DNA from: an uncultured Selenomonas sp.
GTDB taxonomy: Bacteria > Bacillota > Negativicutes > Selenomonadales > Selenomonadaceae
Assembly (NCBI GenBank): GCA_900552565.1
Contig: USAK01000022.1
Location: 1-30,752 of the forward strand
DNA: 30,752 nt
Direction: 5' to 3'
Every line of letters begins with the position of its first letter. The first letter of the stretch is position 1. This document shows, one piece after another, positions 1-8,872 of this stretch. The notes below the pieces were generated by a model. The model searched no databases. It saw nothing but the letters and a program-made list of their open reading frames with translations, and had not been told where the DNA came from. Made by a program: the position numbers and the translations under genes.

Positions 1-18
1 CCCGCCTCTATAGGCGGG
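1..18. other. Perfect hairpin at window edge
   Basis: Seven-base arms (1-7 and 12-18) pair perfectly around a four-base loop. No T tract follows on the plus strand, and the minus-strand continuation is outside the window. It may be the terminator of a gene to the left, but this cannot be confirmed here. Confidence 0.35.
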
Positions 19-30
19 GGTACGTTCACA

Positions 31-83
31 TATAGTAAGTATGGATTGTGGGGCGAAGTATAGTAAGTATGGATTGTGGGGCG
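31..83 (+). repeat. 25-bp tandem direct repeat upstream of the LysR gene
   Basis: Positions 31-55 and 59-83 are identical over 25 bases, separated by three bases, giving a period of 28. Each copy begins with TATAGT, which resembles a -10 hexamer, and the second copy ends eight bases before the regulator start at 91. The duplication therefore spans the likely promoter or operator and the 5' leader of the gene. It could be a duplicated regulator site or a recent slippage event. Confidence 0.8.
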
Positions 84-90
84 TTTTTTT

Positions 91-1020
91 ATGATGGGTG
101 AGCTGCCGAGCATTCAGCAGATGGAGTGTTTTATTATTTATGGCAGGGTGCAGAACTTCACGCGGGCGGCGAAGGAGGCGAATATCACGCAGTCGGCGTT
201 CAGCGCACAGATGAAGAATCTCGAGAATACGCTGGGCGTGGCGCTGATTCAGCGTTCGAAGCGCGGCAGCCACCTGACGGAGGCCGGCGAGAAGTTTTTA
301 AAGAGCATCACGGCATGGATGGATGGCCTGCATCGGATTGTCTATGAGCTGCAGACGGTGGATGAATCACAGCCTGTGGAGCTGAACGTCGGTATCCTCC
401 GCACGCTTGGCGATATCCAGATGAACCGCCATATCGCACATTTTCGTCAGACGAACAAGAATCTGTGCTTCAATATCTTTGACCTCGAGATGGACCAGAT
501 TCGCCGCGCGTTGCGCGATGACCGGCTCGACGTCGTTTCCACGTATTTTGTTGCGGAAGATTTTCCCGACGGCATCCCTGAGGCGTTTGCCGTTGCGCAT
601 TTCTGCTGGGACAGTCTCGTTTACTATGCGCCTTTGCTGCAGCCTGCGCAGGTGCCCGTCACGCGTGAAGAAATTCTGAAGGAACCGCTGGTCATCTATC
701 CGAAAAATTATTTCATGAATAAAACCTTCCGCCGTTACTTCCATGACGTCGGTGACAAAGCCAAGCCCTTTATCTCGGCACGGCTGTCCACGCCGTATGC
801 GATGGTCTACTACTGCCAGCAGAATGAAGCGGGCGCGCTTTTGCCGGAACGCCTCCTGAAGACGCTGGGCTGTGAGGAGGGCTGGTATCCTCTGGCCAAG
901 CCGCTGCGGGCCGATGCCTGTCTCGTCTACAAGAAGGACAGCCCGAAAATCGCGCAGATCCGCGCGTATGTCAGCTATGTGCTTGAATGCTTTGCTGATG
1001 CGCCGAACGCTGAAAAATAA
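91..1020 (+). CDS. LysR-family transcriptional regulator
   Basis: This encodes a 309-residue protein, the usual LysR length. An N-terminal winged helix-turn-helix occupies about residues 8-65, with the recognisable segment FTRAAKEANITQSAFSAQMK and the wing region around LTEAGEKFL. A periplasmic-binding-protein-like effector domain follows (about 95-300). The start is placed at ATG 91, with ATG 94 next to it. An in-frame GTG at 76 lies inside the upstream direct repeat and is less likely. A transporter of the MFS family follows on the same strand after a clear terminator. The regulator may therefore control that transporter, but this is inferred from adjacency only. The effector cannot be predicted. 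Confidence 0.9.
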   Translation: MMGELPSIQQMECFIIYGRVQNFTRAAKEANITQSAFSAQMKNLENTLGVALIQRSKRGSHLTEAGEKFLKSITAWMDGLHRIVYELQTVDESQPVELNVGILRTLGDIQMNRHIAHFRQTNKNLCFNIFDLEMDQIRRALRDDRLDVVSTYFVAEDFPDGIPEAFAVAHFCWDSLVYYAPLLQPAQVPVTREEILKEPLVIYPKNYFMNKTFRRYFHDVGDKAKPFISARLSTPYAMVYYCQQNEAGALLPERLLKTLGCEEGWYPLAKPLRADACLVYKKDSPKIAQIRAYVSYVLECFADAPNAEK

Positions 1021-1174
1021 AAGCGCAAATAACAAACAAGAATTTTTTTGATAACGAAAGGGTATGACAGGTCATAAAACGGCAGCAAAATCCAGATGGG
1101 ATGGACGCTGTTATGTATATGACGCACAGTCTGCCCTGTATTTTTTGAATATCGATAGAATCTCTAAGGAATCG

Positions 1175-1214
1175 TGCCTGTTATCTATTTTTGTGATAAC
1201 AGGCATCTTTTTTA
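1175..1214 (+). terminator. Rho-independent terminator after the LysR gene
   Basis: Eleven-base perfect arms (1175-1185 and 1195-1205) enclose a nine-base loop and are followed by a T-rich tract. It lies 155 bases past the regulator stop and before the transporter promoter, so the two genes are separate transcription units. Confidence 0.85.
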
Positions 1215-1219
1215 TGCGC

Positions 1220-1248
1220 TATACAAAATGAAACTGTCCTACTATAAT
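1220..1248 (+). promoter_or_regulatory. Probable promoter of the MFS gene
   Basis: A consensus TATAAT lies at 1243-1248, about 50 bases before the gene start. The -35 region 17 bases upstream (TATACA, 1220-1225) is poor, which would fit a promoter that needs an activator. Confidence 0.45.
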
Positions 1249-1299
1249 CTAGAACCATGACATATATAAATTATTTATTCTTTGTACGAAAGGTCGTTG

Positions 1300-2580
1300 A
1301 TGTTATTTATGGCTTCTACAGCTTCCGCAACTGCCAAAACTGCTAAACCAAAGTTATGGACAAAAGGCTTCATCCTTGATACGCTGGTCAATTTTCTGAT
1401 TTACATCATTTACTATATGCTGATGGTCATCATCGCTTCGGAGGCCATCCATTCGCTGAATGCTTCGATGAGTGAGGCCGGTCTTGCTTCTGGTATCTTC
1501 ATCCTCGGCACGCTGCTGGCCCGTCTCTTTGCCGGCCGCTCGGTTGAGCTTTACGGCCGCAAGAAGATGCTGTTCGCCGGCATCATCTTTTACCTCTTGA
1601 CGACGTTCATGTATTTTGGCATTCATTCGATGGCCATGCTGTTCCTCGTCCGCTGCCTCAATGGTATCGGCTACGGCATTGCTTCGACGGCCACGAGTAC
1701 GATTGTCTCGACGATGATTCCGGCAGAGCGCCGCGGTGAGGGCATCAACTACTATGCCCTGAGCATGAGCCTCGCCGCTGCCATTGGACCGTTCATCGGT
1801 ATGCTCATGCAGCAGATGTTCCCGTTCAATGATATCGTTTATTTCTGCATCGGCATGATTGTCATCTGCCTCGGTGCTGCCGCTGTCATGCACGTCGATG
1901 AGATGGAACTTACCGAGGAGCACCGCGCTGCTCTCAAGGAAATCCACATCGCGAACTTCCTCGAGCCGAAAGTCTGGGCCATCTCGCTCGTTGCGTTCTG
2001 TGTCGCTGTCTGCTATTCGAGTGTCCTGAGCTTCCTCGCTTCGTATGCCGCGGAACTTCAGCTCATGACGGCCGGTACGCTGTTCTTCGTTGTCTACGCT
2101 GTCGCTATCACGATTGCCCGCCCGATTGCCGGTGTCATGTTTGACCGCAAGGGTGAGGACTTCGTCATGTATCCGACGTATGCCTGCCTTGCCATCGGCC
2201 TCCTGCTGCTGTCCATCACGACGCAGAGCTGGATGATGCTCGTCGCCGGTGTGTTCGTCGGTCTTGGCTACGGCACGTTCATGTCGAACGGCCAGGCCAT
2301 CTGTGTCAAGCTCGTCAAAGAAGTCCGCATCGGCGTTGCCGTCTCGACGTACTTCATCGCTCTTGACCTCGGCCTTGGCGTTGGCCCGTACATGCTCGGT
2401 GCGTTCAAGGAATCCCTTGGCTTCCAGGGCATCTACTTTGCCGTTGGCGTCGCTGCTGTCGGCTGTGCTGCTCTCTACTACATCCTCTATGCCCGCCGCC
2501 GCAAGACACAGGCCGAGGCTGAAGCTGAGCTCGAGAAAGAAATGGAAAAAGAACTCGAGAACAGCGAAGAGTTTGCTTAA
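1300..2580 (+). CDS. Major facilitator superfamily transporter
   Basis: This 426-residue polytopic membrane protein has about twelve hydrophobic segments. The MFS signature loop between helices 2 and 3 reads GRSVELYGRKK, near residues 72-82. The best start is ATG 1300, because GAAAGG at 1288-1293 is well spaced from it; an in-frame TTG at 1282 lacks a ribosome binding site. The C-terminus is an unusually acidic, charged cytoplasmic tail (EAEAELEKEMEKELE). The overall pattern fits the drug/metabolite efflux branch of MFS, but no substrate can be assigned. The LysR gene upstream is a candidate regulator. Confidence 0.88.
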   Translation: MLFMASTASATAKTAKPKLWTKGFILDTLVNFLIYIIYYMLMVIIASEAIHSLNASMSEAGLASGIFILGTLLARLFAGRSVELYGRKKMLFAGIIFYLLTTFMYFGIHSMAMLFLVRCLNGIGYGIASTATSTIVSTMIPAERRGEGINYYALSMSLAAAIGPFIGMLMQQMFPFNDIVYFCIGMIVICLGAAAVMHVDEMELTEEHRAALKEIHIANFLEPKVWAISLVAFCVAVCYSSVLSFLASYAAELQLMTAGTLFFVVYAVAITIARPIAGVMFDRKGEDFVMYPTYACLAIGLLLLSITTQSWMMLVAGVFVGLGYGTFMSNGQAICVKLVKEVRIGVAVSTYFIALDLGLGVGPYMLGAFKESLGFQGIYFAVGVAAVGCAALYYILYARRRKTQAEAEAELEKEMEKELENSEEFA

Positions 2581-2660
2581 GTTTGTTCCCCTCAGTCAGC
2601 TCTTCCCCTATGGACTGACTGTAGATATAACCCTTCATTAACTCCATAAATAATGAAGAA

Positions 2661-2698
2661 AAAATCCGCCGCATCTTTCCCCGATGCGGCGGATTTTT
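2661..2698. terminator. Bidirectional terminator between MFS and rqcH
   Basis: Fifteen-base perfect arms (2661-2675 and 2683-2697) surround a seven-base loop. They are flanked by an A tract on the left and a T tract on the right. The hairpin sits between two convergent genes and can terminate both. Confidence 0.92.
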
Positions 2699-2716
2699 GA
2701 CTGTCTGGAATTTTAT

Positions 2717-4489
2717 TTAGGACTGCAGGGCGGCAGGGTCCTGCGCGAGAATGGGGGCAAGCTTCCTGTCGTCAGGCGTGATGTAGAGGGTCTTTTGATT
2801 CGTGAAGATGACAAAGCCCGGTTTGCTGCCCGATGGTTTTTTGACATAGCGGATTTCTGTGTAATCGACAGGGATTTTCGAGGAACCGCGTGCCTTGCTG
2901 AAATGGGCGGCGAGGCTGGCGGCGAGCAGGATGTCCTCGTCGCTCGGCTCGGCGCCGCCGTTCTGCAGCACGACATGGGAGCCCGGGATATCCTTCGTGT
3001 GGAACCACGTGTCATTGAAGCGCGCGGTCTTGAAGGTCAGTTTGTCATTCTGGTAGTTGTTCTTGCCGACGAGGATATCCATGCCGTCGGGGGCTTTGAA
3101 GTGGAAGGGATGCGCGGGCTTGTCATTGTTCTTTTTCTTCGGCTTTTCGCGCAGATACCCCGAGGCGATGAGCTCGTTGTGGATCTCGGCAATTTCAGCA
3201 AGGCTTGACGAAGCTAAAAGCGAGGCCTCGATGCTCTCGAGGTAGGTAATACTGTCCTCGCATTCGCGGCGCTGGACCTGCAGCAGCTGCTGAGCTCTTT
3301 TGAGTTTGTCGTATTTCTTGTAGCAGGCCTGCATGTTCTCGACGAGGGTCAGACGCTGGTCGAGCGGGATGGTGATGGTTTCGCCGGTCTCGCTGTAGAT
3401 GTTCGGCACGGTGACGCTCGGGTCCTCGCGGTCCTTGAACTGATACTGATAGGTCATGAGGTTGTCGCCGCGAATCTTGAATTCCTCGGCGTTCTCGGCT
3501 GCGGCGATTTCCTCGTCGAGCTTCGTGAGCTTATTCTCCGCGCGGGTCAGCTCATTCTTGACGAGCTTGCGGAAGCGGTCTTTATCGGGCAGCACATAGG
3601 AGCCGAGGAGACTGTCGGCCTTCTCGAGCATCGCGCTGACGGTCGGGAAGGTCAGGACCGCGGCCTCTGGCAGATAGTGCAGCGGGAAAGCGGCCATGGC
3701 GAGAACCTTATTATTTTCGCCGAGCAGCAGTACAGCCTCCGTCTTTTCCCCGCCTGCAGCCGCCGTGCGGATTTCCTCAAGGCCCTGACGCACGGCGGCA
3801 AAGTCGGACGCGTCGAGCTTGTCGATATGGATGGACGGTGCAAGGCCTGCGGAGAAGCAGACTTCCTTGGCAGAAACGGGGCCGAAGCCCATGCAGGCGG
3901 CGAGCAGGGCCTTGTCAAGGCGCAGACTGCCGTCTTTTTTGACGACGGTCATGATGTCATCGAGGCTGTCGGTAAAGAGACTGAGTTTATCCTGTCCCGG
4001 CGGCAGCTCGTAGGCCTGTCCTGGCAGGACCGTGCGCACGCGGCTGCTGTTTTCGCCGATTTTCCGCAGGGCGTCGATGATCTGCCCGTCCTGCACAAGG
4101 ATGATATTGCTGTATTTGCCCATGAGCTCTAGGACAAGTGTCTTGGTCACGATGCGTCCGCCCGCGGCCAGAGAGTCGATGTCGATGAGCAGCAGGCGGT
4201 CGAGGCCGTGCTGGCGGATTTTGGCGATGCGGCCGGTCTCAAGCTGCTTGCGCAGCACCATGCAGAAGACCGGCGGCTCCGGCGGGTTCTCGAGGTTCTT
4301 CTCGAGCAGATGGGCCGAAGGATTCTGCGAGTTGATGGAGATATGCAGTAAAAAATTCTGGCCGGGCTGGCGCACGGACAGGATGATGGATTGTTTGTTT
4401 GGCTGGGTAATCTTGTCAATGCGTCCGCCGGCCAGCGCGTCGTTGAGCTCACGCGTCAGCGGATGCATCGAAAAGCCGTCAAGACTCAT
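2717..4489 (-). CDS. rqcH: Rqc2/RqcH-type NFACT protein (ribosome quality control)
   Basis: This 590-residue protein belongs to the NFACT/fibronectin-binding-protein-like family. RqcH binds obstructed 50S subunits carrying peptidyl-tRNA and adds C-terminal alanine tails that mark the stalled peptide for degradation. Visible features are an NFACT-N domain with the conserved Asp-Arg pair exactly at residues 97-98 (HGLDRLL), a charged coiled-coil middle (about 300-440), and a C-terminal NFACT-R/DUF814 domain containing WFHTKDIPGSHVVL. A GAGG ribosome binding site precedes the ATG at 4489 on the minus strand. The gene is transcribed divergently from dapF. Older annotations call this family fibronectin-binding protein FbpA. 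Confidence 0.95.
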   Translation of the reverse strand: MSLDGFSMHPLTRELNDALAGGRIDKITQPNKQSIILSVRQPGQNFLLHISINSQNPSAHLLEKNLENPPEPPVFCMVLRKQLETGRIAKIRQHGLDRLLLIDIDSLAAGGRIVTKTLVLELMGKYSNIILVQDGQIIDALRKIGENSSRVRTVLPGQAYELPPGQDKLSLFTDSLDDIMTVVKKDGSLRLDKALLAACMGFGPVSAKEVCFSAGLAPSIHIDKLDASDFAAVRQGLEEIRTAAAGGEKTEAVLLLGENNKVLAMAAFPLHYLPEAAVLTFPTVSAMLEKADSLLGSYVLPDKDRFRKLVKNELTRAENKLTKLDEEIAAAENAEEFKIRGDNLMTYQYQFKDREDPSVTVPNIYSETGETITIPLDQRLTLVENMQACYKKYDKLKRAQQLLQVQRRECEDSITYLESIEASLLASSSLAEIAEIHNELIASGYLREKPKKKNNDKPAHPFHFKAPDGMDILVGKNNYQNDKLTFKTARFNDTWFHTKDIPGSHVVLQNGGAEPSDEDILLAASLAAHFSKARGSSKIPVDYTEIRYVKKPSGSKPGFVIFTNQKTLYITPDDRKLAPILAQDPAALQS

Positions 4490-4611
4490 GATGGTATTCC
4501 TCGTTCTTTCATTAGACTATTTCTTTCTATTATAATAGGAAAGAAACCGATTGTATAGTCTGTCAAAGACGAAGGGAATGGCGCAGAGAAGAACTTGAGT
4601 ACGGAAAGGGC

Positions 4612-4640
4612 TTGCAAGATGTGTCTAAAACAAGTACAAT
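4612..4640 (+). promoter_or_regulatory. Sigma-70-type promoter of dapF operon
   Basis: TTGCAA (4612-4617) and TACAAT (4635-4640) are separated by 17 bases, 38 bases before the dapF start. Both hexamers are one mismatch from consensus (TTGACA has two differences at most). Confidence 0.75.
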
Positions 4641-4677
4641 AAAAAGATGAAGACTTAACTAGGAAGGGGAGTTTCCC

Positions 4678-5514
4678 ATGAAATTTTCAAAATGGCAGGG
4701 ATGCGGCAATGACTTTGTCCTCATCGACTGCTTCAAAGAAAATGTAAAGGATCTTTCTGCGTTTGCGAAAAAAGCCTGCGACCGTCATTATGGCATTGGC
4801 GGCGATGGCGTGCTCTATGTACTGCCGTCGGACAAGGCGGATTTCCGCATGCGTATTTTCAATACGGATGGCAGCGAAGCAGAGATGTGCGGCAACGGCA
4901 TCCGCTGCTTTGCACGCTATCTTTATGACAACGGCCTGACGGACAAGGTCGAGTTTACGGTAGAGACCGGTGCAGGTATCCTCGTGCCGCATCTGCAGCT
5001 TGAAAATGGCAAAGTCACGGGCGTGCGCGTCGATATGGGGGAACCGATTCTTGCAGGCGACGAGATTCCTGTCACGGGCTTTGGCATGAACCGGGTCATC
5101 AATGAAGACCTTGAAGTCAAAGGCAAGACGTACAAGATGACCTGTGTCTCCATGGGCAATCCGCACTGCGTCATCTTTGTCGACGACGCAGAGAAATTCC
5201 CCATCTACGAACTCGGTGCTTCCTTTGAGTCACATCCGGCTTTCCCGCGCAAGACGAATACGGAATTCGTCGAAGTCAAAGACCGCGGCCATGTGCGCAT
5301 GCGCGTCTGGGAACGCGGCGCAGCCGTGACGCTGGCCTGCGGCACGGGCTCGTGCGCAACGGCAGTGGCCGGCGTGCTGACAGGCCGTACGGACCGCAAG
5401 GTCGAAGTTGAGCTCGACGGCGGCCGACTGACGGTCGAGTGGAACGAAGAGAACAATCACGTATTCATGACGGGGCCGGCAGAATGTGTTTTCACCGGTG
5501 AAATCACAGACTGA
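4678..5514 (+). CDS. dapF: Diaminopimelate epimerase
   Basis: This 278-residue cytosolic enzyme converts LL- to meso-diaminopimelate for lysine and peptidoglycan synthesis. The N-terminus shows the family signature (KWQGCGNDFVLID). The two catalytic cysteines are in MCGNGIRC (Cys71) and ACGTGSC (Cys221), the pair that acts as base and acid in this cofactor-independent epimerase. Length is standard. A GGAAGGGG ribosome binding site lies just before ATG 4678. The gene leads a run in which yicC begins 14 bases after its stop. Confidence 0.97.
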   Translation: MKFSKWQGCGNDFVLIDCFKENVKDLSAFAKKACDRHYGIGGDGVLYVLPSDKADFRMRIFNTDGSEAEMCGNGIRCFARYLYDNGLTDKVEFTVETGAGILVPHLQLENGKVTGVRVDMGEPILAGDEIPVTGFGMNRVINEDLEVKGKTYKMTCVSMGNPHCVIFVDDAEKFPIYELGASFESHPAFPRKTNTEFVEVKDRGHVRMRVWERGAAVTLACGTGSCATAVAGVLTGRTDRKVEVELDGGRLTVEWNEENNHVFMTGPAECVFTGEITD

Positions 5515-5528
5515 GGGGAAGCATAGGT

Positions 5529-6407
5529 ATGATCAAGAGTATGACGGGCTTTGGCTCGGCTGCTGGTGAGAACGAAGATTACAAAGTCACCGTCGAGCTC
5601 AAGGCGGTCAATCAGCGTTTCTTAGAAGTCGCCTTTCACGCGCCGCGCCAGATGGCGGTCTTTGAGGATAAGATGCGCAGATGCATTCGTCAGACGGCTG
5701 CGCGCGGCAAGGTCGATGTCTTTATCAATTACATCGACAAGCGTGAGCAGGCCGCGTCGATTCACGTCGACAAGGCACTGGCGCAGGCATATCACGCTTC
5801 TCTTGATGAGCTCAGCGACTTCCTGCACCTCGCGCGTCCCGATGATGTCATGCAGGTGGCCTCGTATCCTGATGTGCTGCAAGTCGTTGAAAATACGGAC
5901 CTTGAAGGCTTTGAGCCCCTGCTGATGGATACGCTGCAGAAAGCCCTTACAGGCTTTGACGCCATGCGTCAGGCCGAGGGCGAAAACATCGGCCGCGACT
6001 TTCTCGTGCATCTGGCCGCGCTCGAAAAGGGTGTGGCTGCTCTTAAGGAACTGGCGCCGGAAATCGTGCAGGCTTATCGTGAGCGGCTGCAGAAGACGCT
6101 GGAAGAACTTCTTTCTGCGCAGGATATCGATGAGACACGCATCATTCAGGAAACAGCCATCTATGCGGACAAAGTCAACTATACGGAAGAAGTCGTGCGG
6201 CTCGGCAGTCATTTTCAGCAGTTCCGTGCGATTCTTGCGGATGCCGATGAGCCTATTGGCCGCAAGCTCGATTTCCTCATCCAGGAGATGAACCGCGAGA
6301 CGAATACGATTGCCTCAAAAGCCAACAGCTCCAAGGCAGCCCAGCTTGTCGTCGACATGAAAAGTGAGATTGAGAAGCTGCGCGAGCAGGTACAGAACAT
6401 CGAATAA
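5529..6407 (+). CDS. yicC: YicC/YloC-family endoribonuclease
   Basis: This 292-residue protein starts with the family hallmark MIKSMTGFGSA. It ends with the conserved DUF1732 region (GRKLDFLIQEMNRETNT, about residues 246-262). E. coli YicC is an endoribonuclease implicated in small-RNA turnover; the Bacillus homologue is YloC. The gene lies directly upstream of remA, gmk, rpoZ and coaBC, the same order as in Bacillus, and follows dapF closely. A GAGGGG sequence overlaps the dapF stop upstream. Confidence 0.94.
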   Translation: MIKSMTGFGSAAGENEDYKVTVELKAVNQRFLEVAFHAPRQMAVFEDKMRRCIRQTAARGKVDVFINYIDKREQAASIHVDKALAQAYHASLDELSDFLHLARPDDVMQVASYPDVLQVVENTDLEGFEPLLMDTLQKALTGFDAMRQAEGENIGRDFLVHLAALEKGVAALKELAPEIVQAYRERLQKTLEELLSAQDIDETRIIQETAIYADKVNYTEEVVRLGSHFQQFRAILADADEPIGRKLDFLIQEMNRETNTIASKANSSKAAQLVVDMKSEIEKLREQVQNIE

Positions 6408-6455
6408 GCGTATTTATACATCGAATGAAATGAACAGAGTGGAGGAGGACCCACC

Positions 6456-6749
6456 ATGGACATCAAATTAATCAACATCGGTTTTGGCAATATCATCTCC
6501 TCGAACCGCATTGTCGCCATCGTCAGCCCTGAATCAGCGCCAATCAAGCGCCTGGTCCAGGAAGCACGCGACTGCGACCGCCTGATTGATGCGACGTACG
6601 GCCGCCGCACGCGCGCTGTCATCATCATGGACAGCGACCATATCGTACTGTCTTCGGTGCAGCCGGAGACCATCACGCACCGTATCCTCGTCGATGATGA
6701 CAAGGATAACGCCAAAGAAAATAAAAAAGGAAAAGATGAAGCAGAATGA
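6456..6749 (+). CDS. remA: RemA-family DNA-binding regulator (DUF370)
   Basis: This 97-residue protein matches the DUF370/RemA family from the first residue ([14 protein letters not shown]), with the conserved core [20 protein letters not shown]. In Bacillus RemA is a DNA-binding activator of biofilm matrix and osmoprotection genes. Here only the family and synteny are certain. The ribosome binding site GGAGGAGG is near perfect. The last roughly 20 residues form a Lys/Asp/Glu-rich tail beyond the usual domain. The stop overlaps the gmk start by four bases, which suggests translational coupling. Confidence 0.93.
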   Translation: MDIKLINIGFGNIISSNRIVAIVSPESAPIKRLVQEARDCDRLIDATYGRRTRAVIIMDSDHIVLSSVQPETITHRILVDDDKDNAKENKKGKDEAE

Positions 6750-7348
6750 GCAAAGGTTTATTGATTGTTGTTTCGGGGCCTTCGGGCACGGGCAAAGGAA
6801 CGGTTTGTGCTGAGCTCCTGTCGAAGACGCCGCAGCTCGCGTATTCCATCTCGGCGACGACGCGTCAGCCGCGCGATGGGGAGATGGACGGCAAGAACTA
6901 TTACTTTTTGAGCAAGGAAGAGTTCGAGCGCAAGATTGGGGAAGGCGATTTCCTCGAATATGCCGAGGTCTACGGCAATTACTATGGCACGCCGCTCGGC
7001 AAAATCGAGGAGCGCCGCGCAGCGGGGCAGGATATCCTGCTGGAGATTGATACGCAGGGGGCACTCAACGTCATGAAGAGGTGCCCGGATGGCCTGTTCA
7101 TCTTCCTGCTGCCGCCGTCCCTGCCGGAGCTGGAGCGCCGCATCCGCGGCCGCGGCTCGGAGACGGAAGAGTCGCTGAAGCGCCGTCTCGGCTCCGCTCG
7201 CGAGGAAATCGAGATTGGCCGTCAGTATACGTTTGTGGTCATCAACGATACGGTACAGCGGGCCGTTGAACGCATTAAGTCCATCATGACGGCAGAACAC
7301 TGCCGCCGCGATAAAGAAGATATGATCAATGAGGTGTTGGAGAAATGA
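6746..7348 (+). CDS. gmk: Guanylate kinase
   Basis: This 200-residue enzyme phosphorylates GMP to GDP with ATP. The P-loop GPSGTGKGT is at residues 11-19, and the GMP-binding region follows ([17 protein letters not shown], about 38-54). The lid segment around [16 protein letters not shown] is also present. Length is typical. It overlaps remA and rpoZ by four bases on each side (ATGA), so it is tightly coupled in the operon. Confidence 0.97.
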   Translation: MSKGLLIVVSGPSGTGKGTVCAELLSKTPQLAYSISATTRQPRDGEMDGKNYYFLSKEEFERKIGEGDFLEYAEVYGNYYGTPLGKIEERRAAGQDILLEIDTQGALNVMKRCPDGLFIFLLPPSLPELERRIRGRGSETEESLKRRLGSAREEIEIGRQYTFVVINDTVQRAVERIKSIMTAEHCRRDKEDMINEVLEK

Positions 7349-7575
7349 AAACGAATAATGTAGAAATGAGCATGGTCAATCCGTCCACGGATGCCCTGAT
7401 GAAGAAAGTCGACAGCCGCTACGGCCTCGTCGTCCTCGCGGCTAAACGCGCACGCCAGATGCTTGACGGTGCGGAGTGCAAGGCGACGAAAGCGCGCTCG
7501 ACGAAGAACGTGACGAATGCCCTCGAGGAAATCGTCGAAGGCAAGATTTCCTACAAGCTCGATATCGACGAATAA
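7345..7575 (+). CDS. rpoZ: RNA polymerase omega subunit
   Basis: This 76-residue protein shows the omega core: SRYGLVVLAAKRARQM around residues 27-42, then the NVTNALEEIVEGKI segment. Omega assists assembly and stability of RNA polymerase. Its place directly after gmk (four-base overlap) and before coaBC is the standard Firmicute arrangement and supports the call. Confidence 0.95.
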   Translation: MKTNNVEMSMVNPSTDALMKKVDSRYGLVVLAAKRARQMLDGAECKATKARSTKNVTNALEEIVEGKISYKLDIDE

Positions 7576-7603
7576 GAAAGATACGGATAAGGAGCAGAAC
7601 CTT

Positions 7604-8824
7604 ATGGAGGCTTCAAAGCTGCAGGCCCTGTCAGGCAGGAAAATCGTGCTCGGCGTCACGGGCGGCATCGCTGCCTACAAGGCCGTCGAGATTGCGAGCC
7701 GGCTGAAAAAAGCCGGTGCCGAAGTCCATGTCATCATGACGCGCGGCGCCGAGAACTTTGTCACGGAGCTGACCTTCCGCGAAATCAGCGGCCAGCCGGT
7801 GACCACGGATATGTGGGCCAAAGTCCCGCATTATCATGTTGAGCATATCGCTCTGGCCACGCTGGCTGACGCCGTGCTGATTGCTCCGGCAACGGCCAAC
7901 GTCATCGCCAAGGCCGCCTGCGGCATTGCCGATGACATGCTGACGACGACACTTTTAGCGACGAAGGCCCCGGTGTTTGTCGCACCGGCGATGAATACGA
8001 ACATGTACGAGAATCCCGTGACCCAGCGCAACCTGCGCGAGCTCACGGCACGCGGCTTTCATCTCATCGAGCCGGCGAGCGGCCTTTTGGCCTGCGGTGT
8101 TACGGGCAAAGGACGCCTGCCGGAGCCGCAGAGCATCGTTGGTGTTTTGGCTGACTTTTTTGCCAAAGGCAGGGCGCTGTCTGGCAAAAAGGTGCTCGTG
8201 ACGGCTGGCGGCACAATTGAGCCGCTGGACCCTGTACGCTATCTTGGCAACCGTTCGACCGGCCGTATGGGCTATGCCATCGCCCAGCAGGCCGTGAACC
8301 GCGGTGCCGAGGTCGTACTCATCTCCGCACCTACGTCGCTGCCCGCACCTGTTGGTGTGCGCCTCGTGCGCGTCGAGACGGCCCGCGAGATGCGCGAAGC
8401 GGTCCTCAAGGAATTTGCCGACAGCGATATCGTCATCAAGGCCGCGGCCGTTGCCGACTACCGGCCCAAGGTCGTGGCGGCCAATAAAATCAAGAAGCAG
8501 GAGGGGGAGTTTACGCTCGTACTCGAGCGCAATCCGGATATCCTCTATGAACTTGGCCAGAAAAAGACGCATCAGCTGCTGGTCGGCTTTGCCGCAGAAA
8601 CGACCAATGTTGAGGATTACGCGAGAAAGAAACTTGCGAAGAAGAACCTCGACTTCATCGTTGCCAATGATGTTTCGGAAGAAGGCGCCGGTTTTGGCGT
8701 CGAGACGAATCATGTCAAGATATTTGCCCGTGACGGCAGGGCCTGGGATTATCCGCTGCTCCCCAAGATGGAGCTCGGCGGCATTATCCTCGACCATGTG
8801 GAAAAGCTGCTCAAGGCAAAATAA
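7604..8824 (+). CDS. coaBC: Bifunctional phosphopantothenoylcysteine decarboxylase/synthetase
   Basis: This 406-residue enzyme makes 4'-phosphopantetheine for coenzyme A. The N-terminal CoaC flavoprotein half has GVTGGIAAYKA, the His-containing VEHIALA, PAMNTNMYENP and the active-site Cys in LLACGVTGKGR. The C-terminal CoaB half begins near residue 192 with VLVTAGGTIEPLDPVRYL and GNRSTGRMGYAIA. The start is ATG 7604, with AAGGAG at 7589-7594; the frame stays open further upstream into rpoZ without a good start. It ends the operon before a terminator. The priA gene that often follows in Bacillus is absent. Confidence 0.96.
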   Translation: MEASKLQALSGRKIVLGVTGGIAAYKAVEIASRLKKAGAEVHVIMTRGAENFVTELTFREISGQPVTTDMWAKVPHYHVEHIALATLADAVLIAPATANVIAKAACGIADDMLTTTLLATKAPVFVAPAMNTNMYENPVTQRNLRELTARGFHLIEPASGLLACGVTGKGRLPEPQSIVGVLADFFAKGRALSGKKVLVTAGGTIEPLDPVRYLGNRSTGRMGYAIAQQAVNRGAEVVLISAPTSLPAPVGVRLVRVETAREMREAVLKEFADSDIVIKAAAVADYRPKVVAANKIKKQEGEFTLVLERNPDILYELGQKKTHQLLVGFAAETTNVEDYARKKLAKKNLDFIVANDVSEEGAGFGVETNHVKIFARDGRAWDYPLLPKMELGGIILDHVEKLLKAK

Positions 8825-8827
8825 AAA

Positions 8828-8858
8828 AGGGCTGCCGCTCATGCGACAGCTCTTTTTC
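8828..8858. terminator. Bidirectional terminator after coaBC
   Basis: Eleven-base arms (8828-8838 and 8843-8853) pair with one wobble and one mismatch around a four-base loop. A T tract follows on the plus strand and an A tract precedes it. It separates coaBC from the convergent exported-protein gene. Confidence 0.8.
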
Positions 8859-8872
8859 ACAAGCCAAACCGA

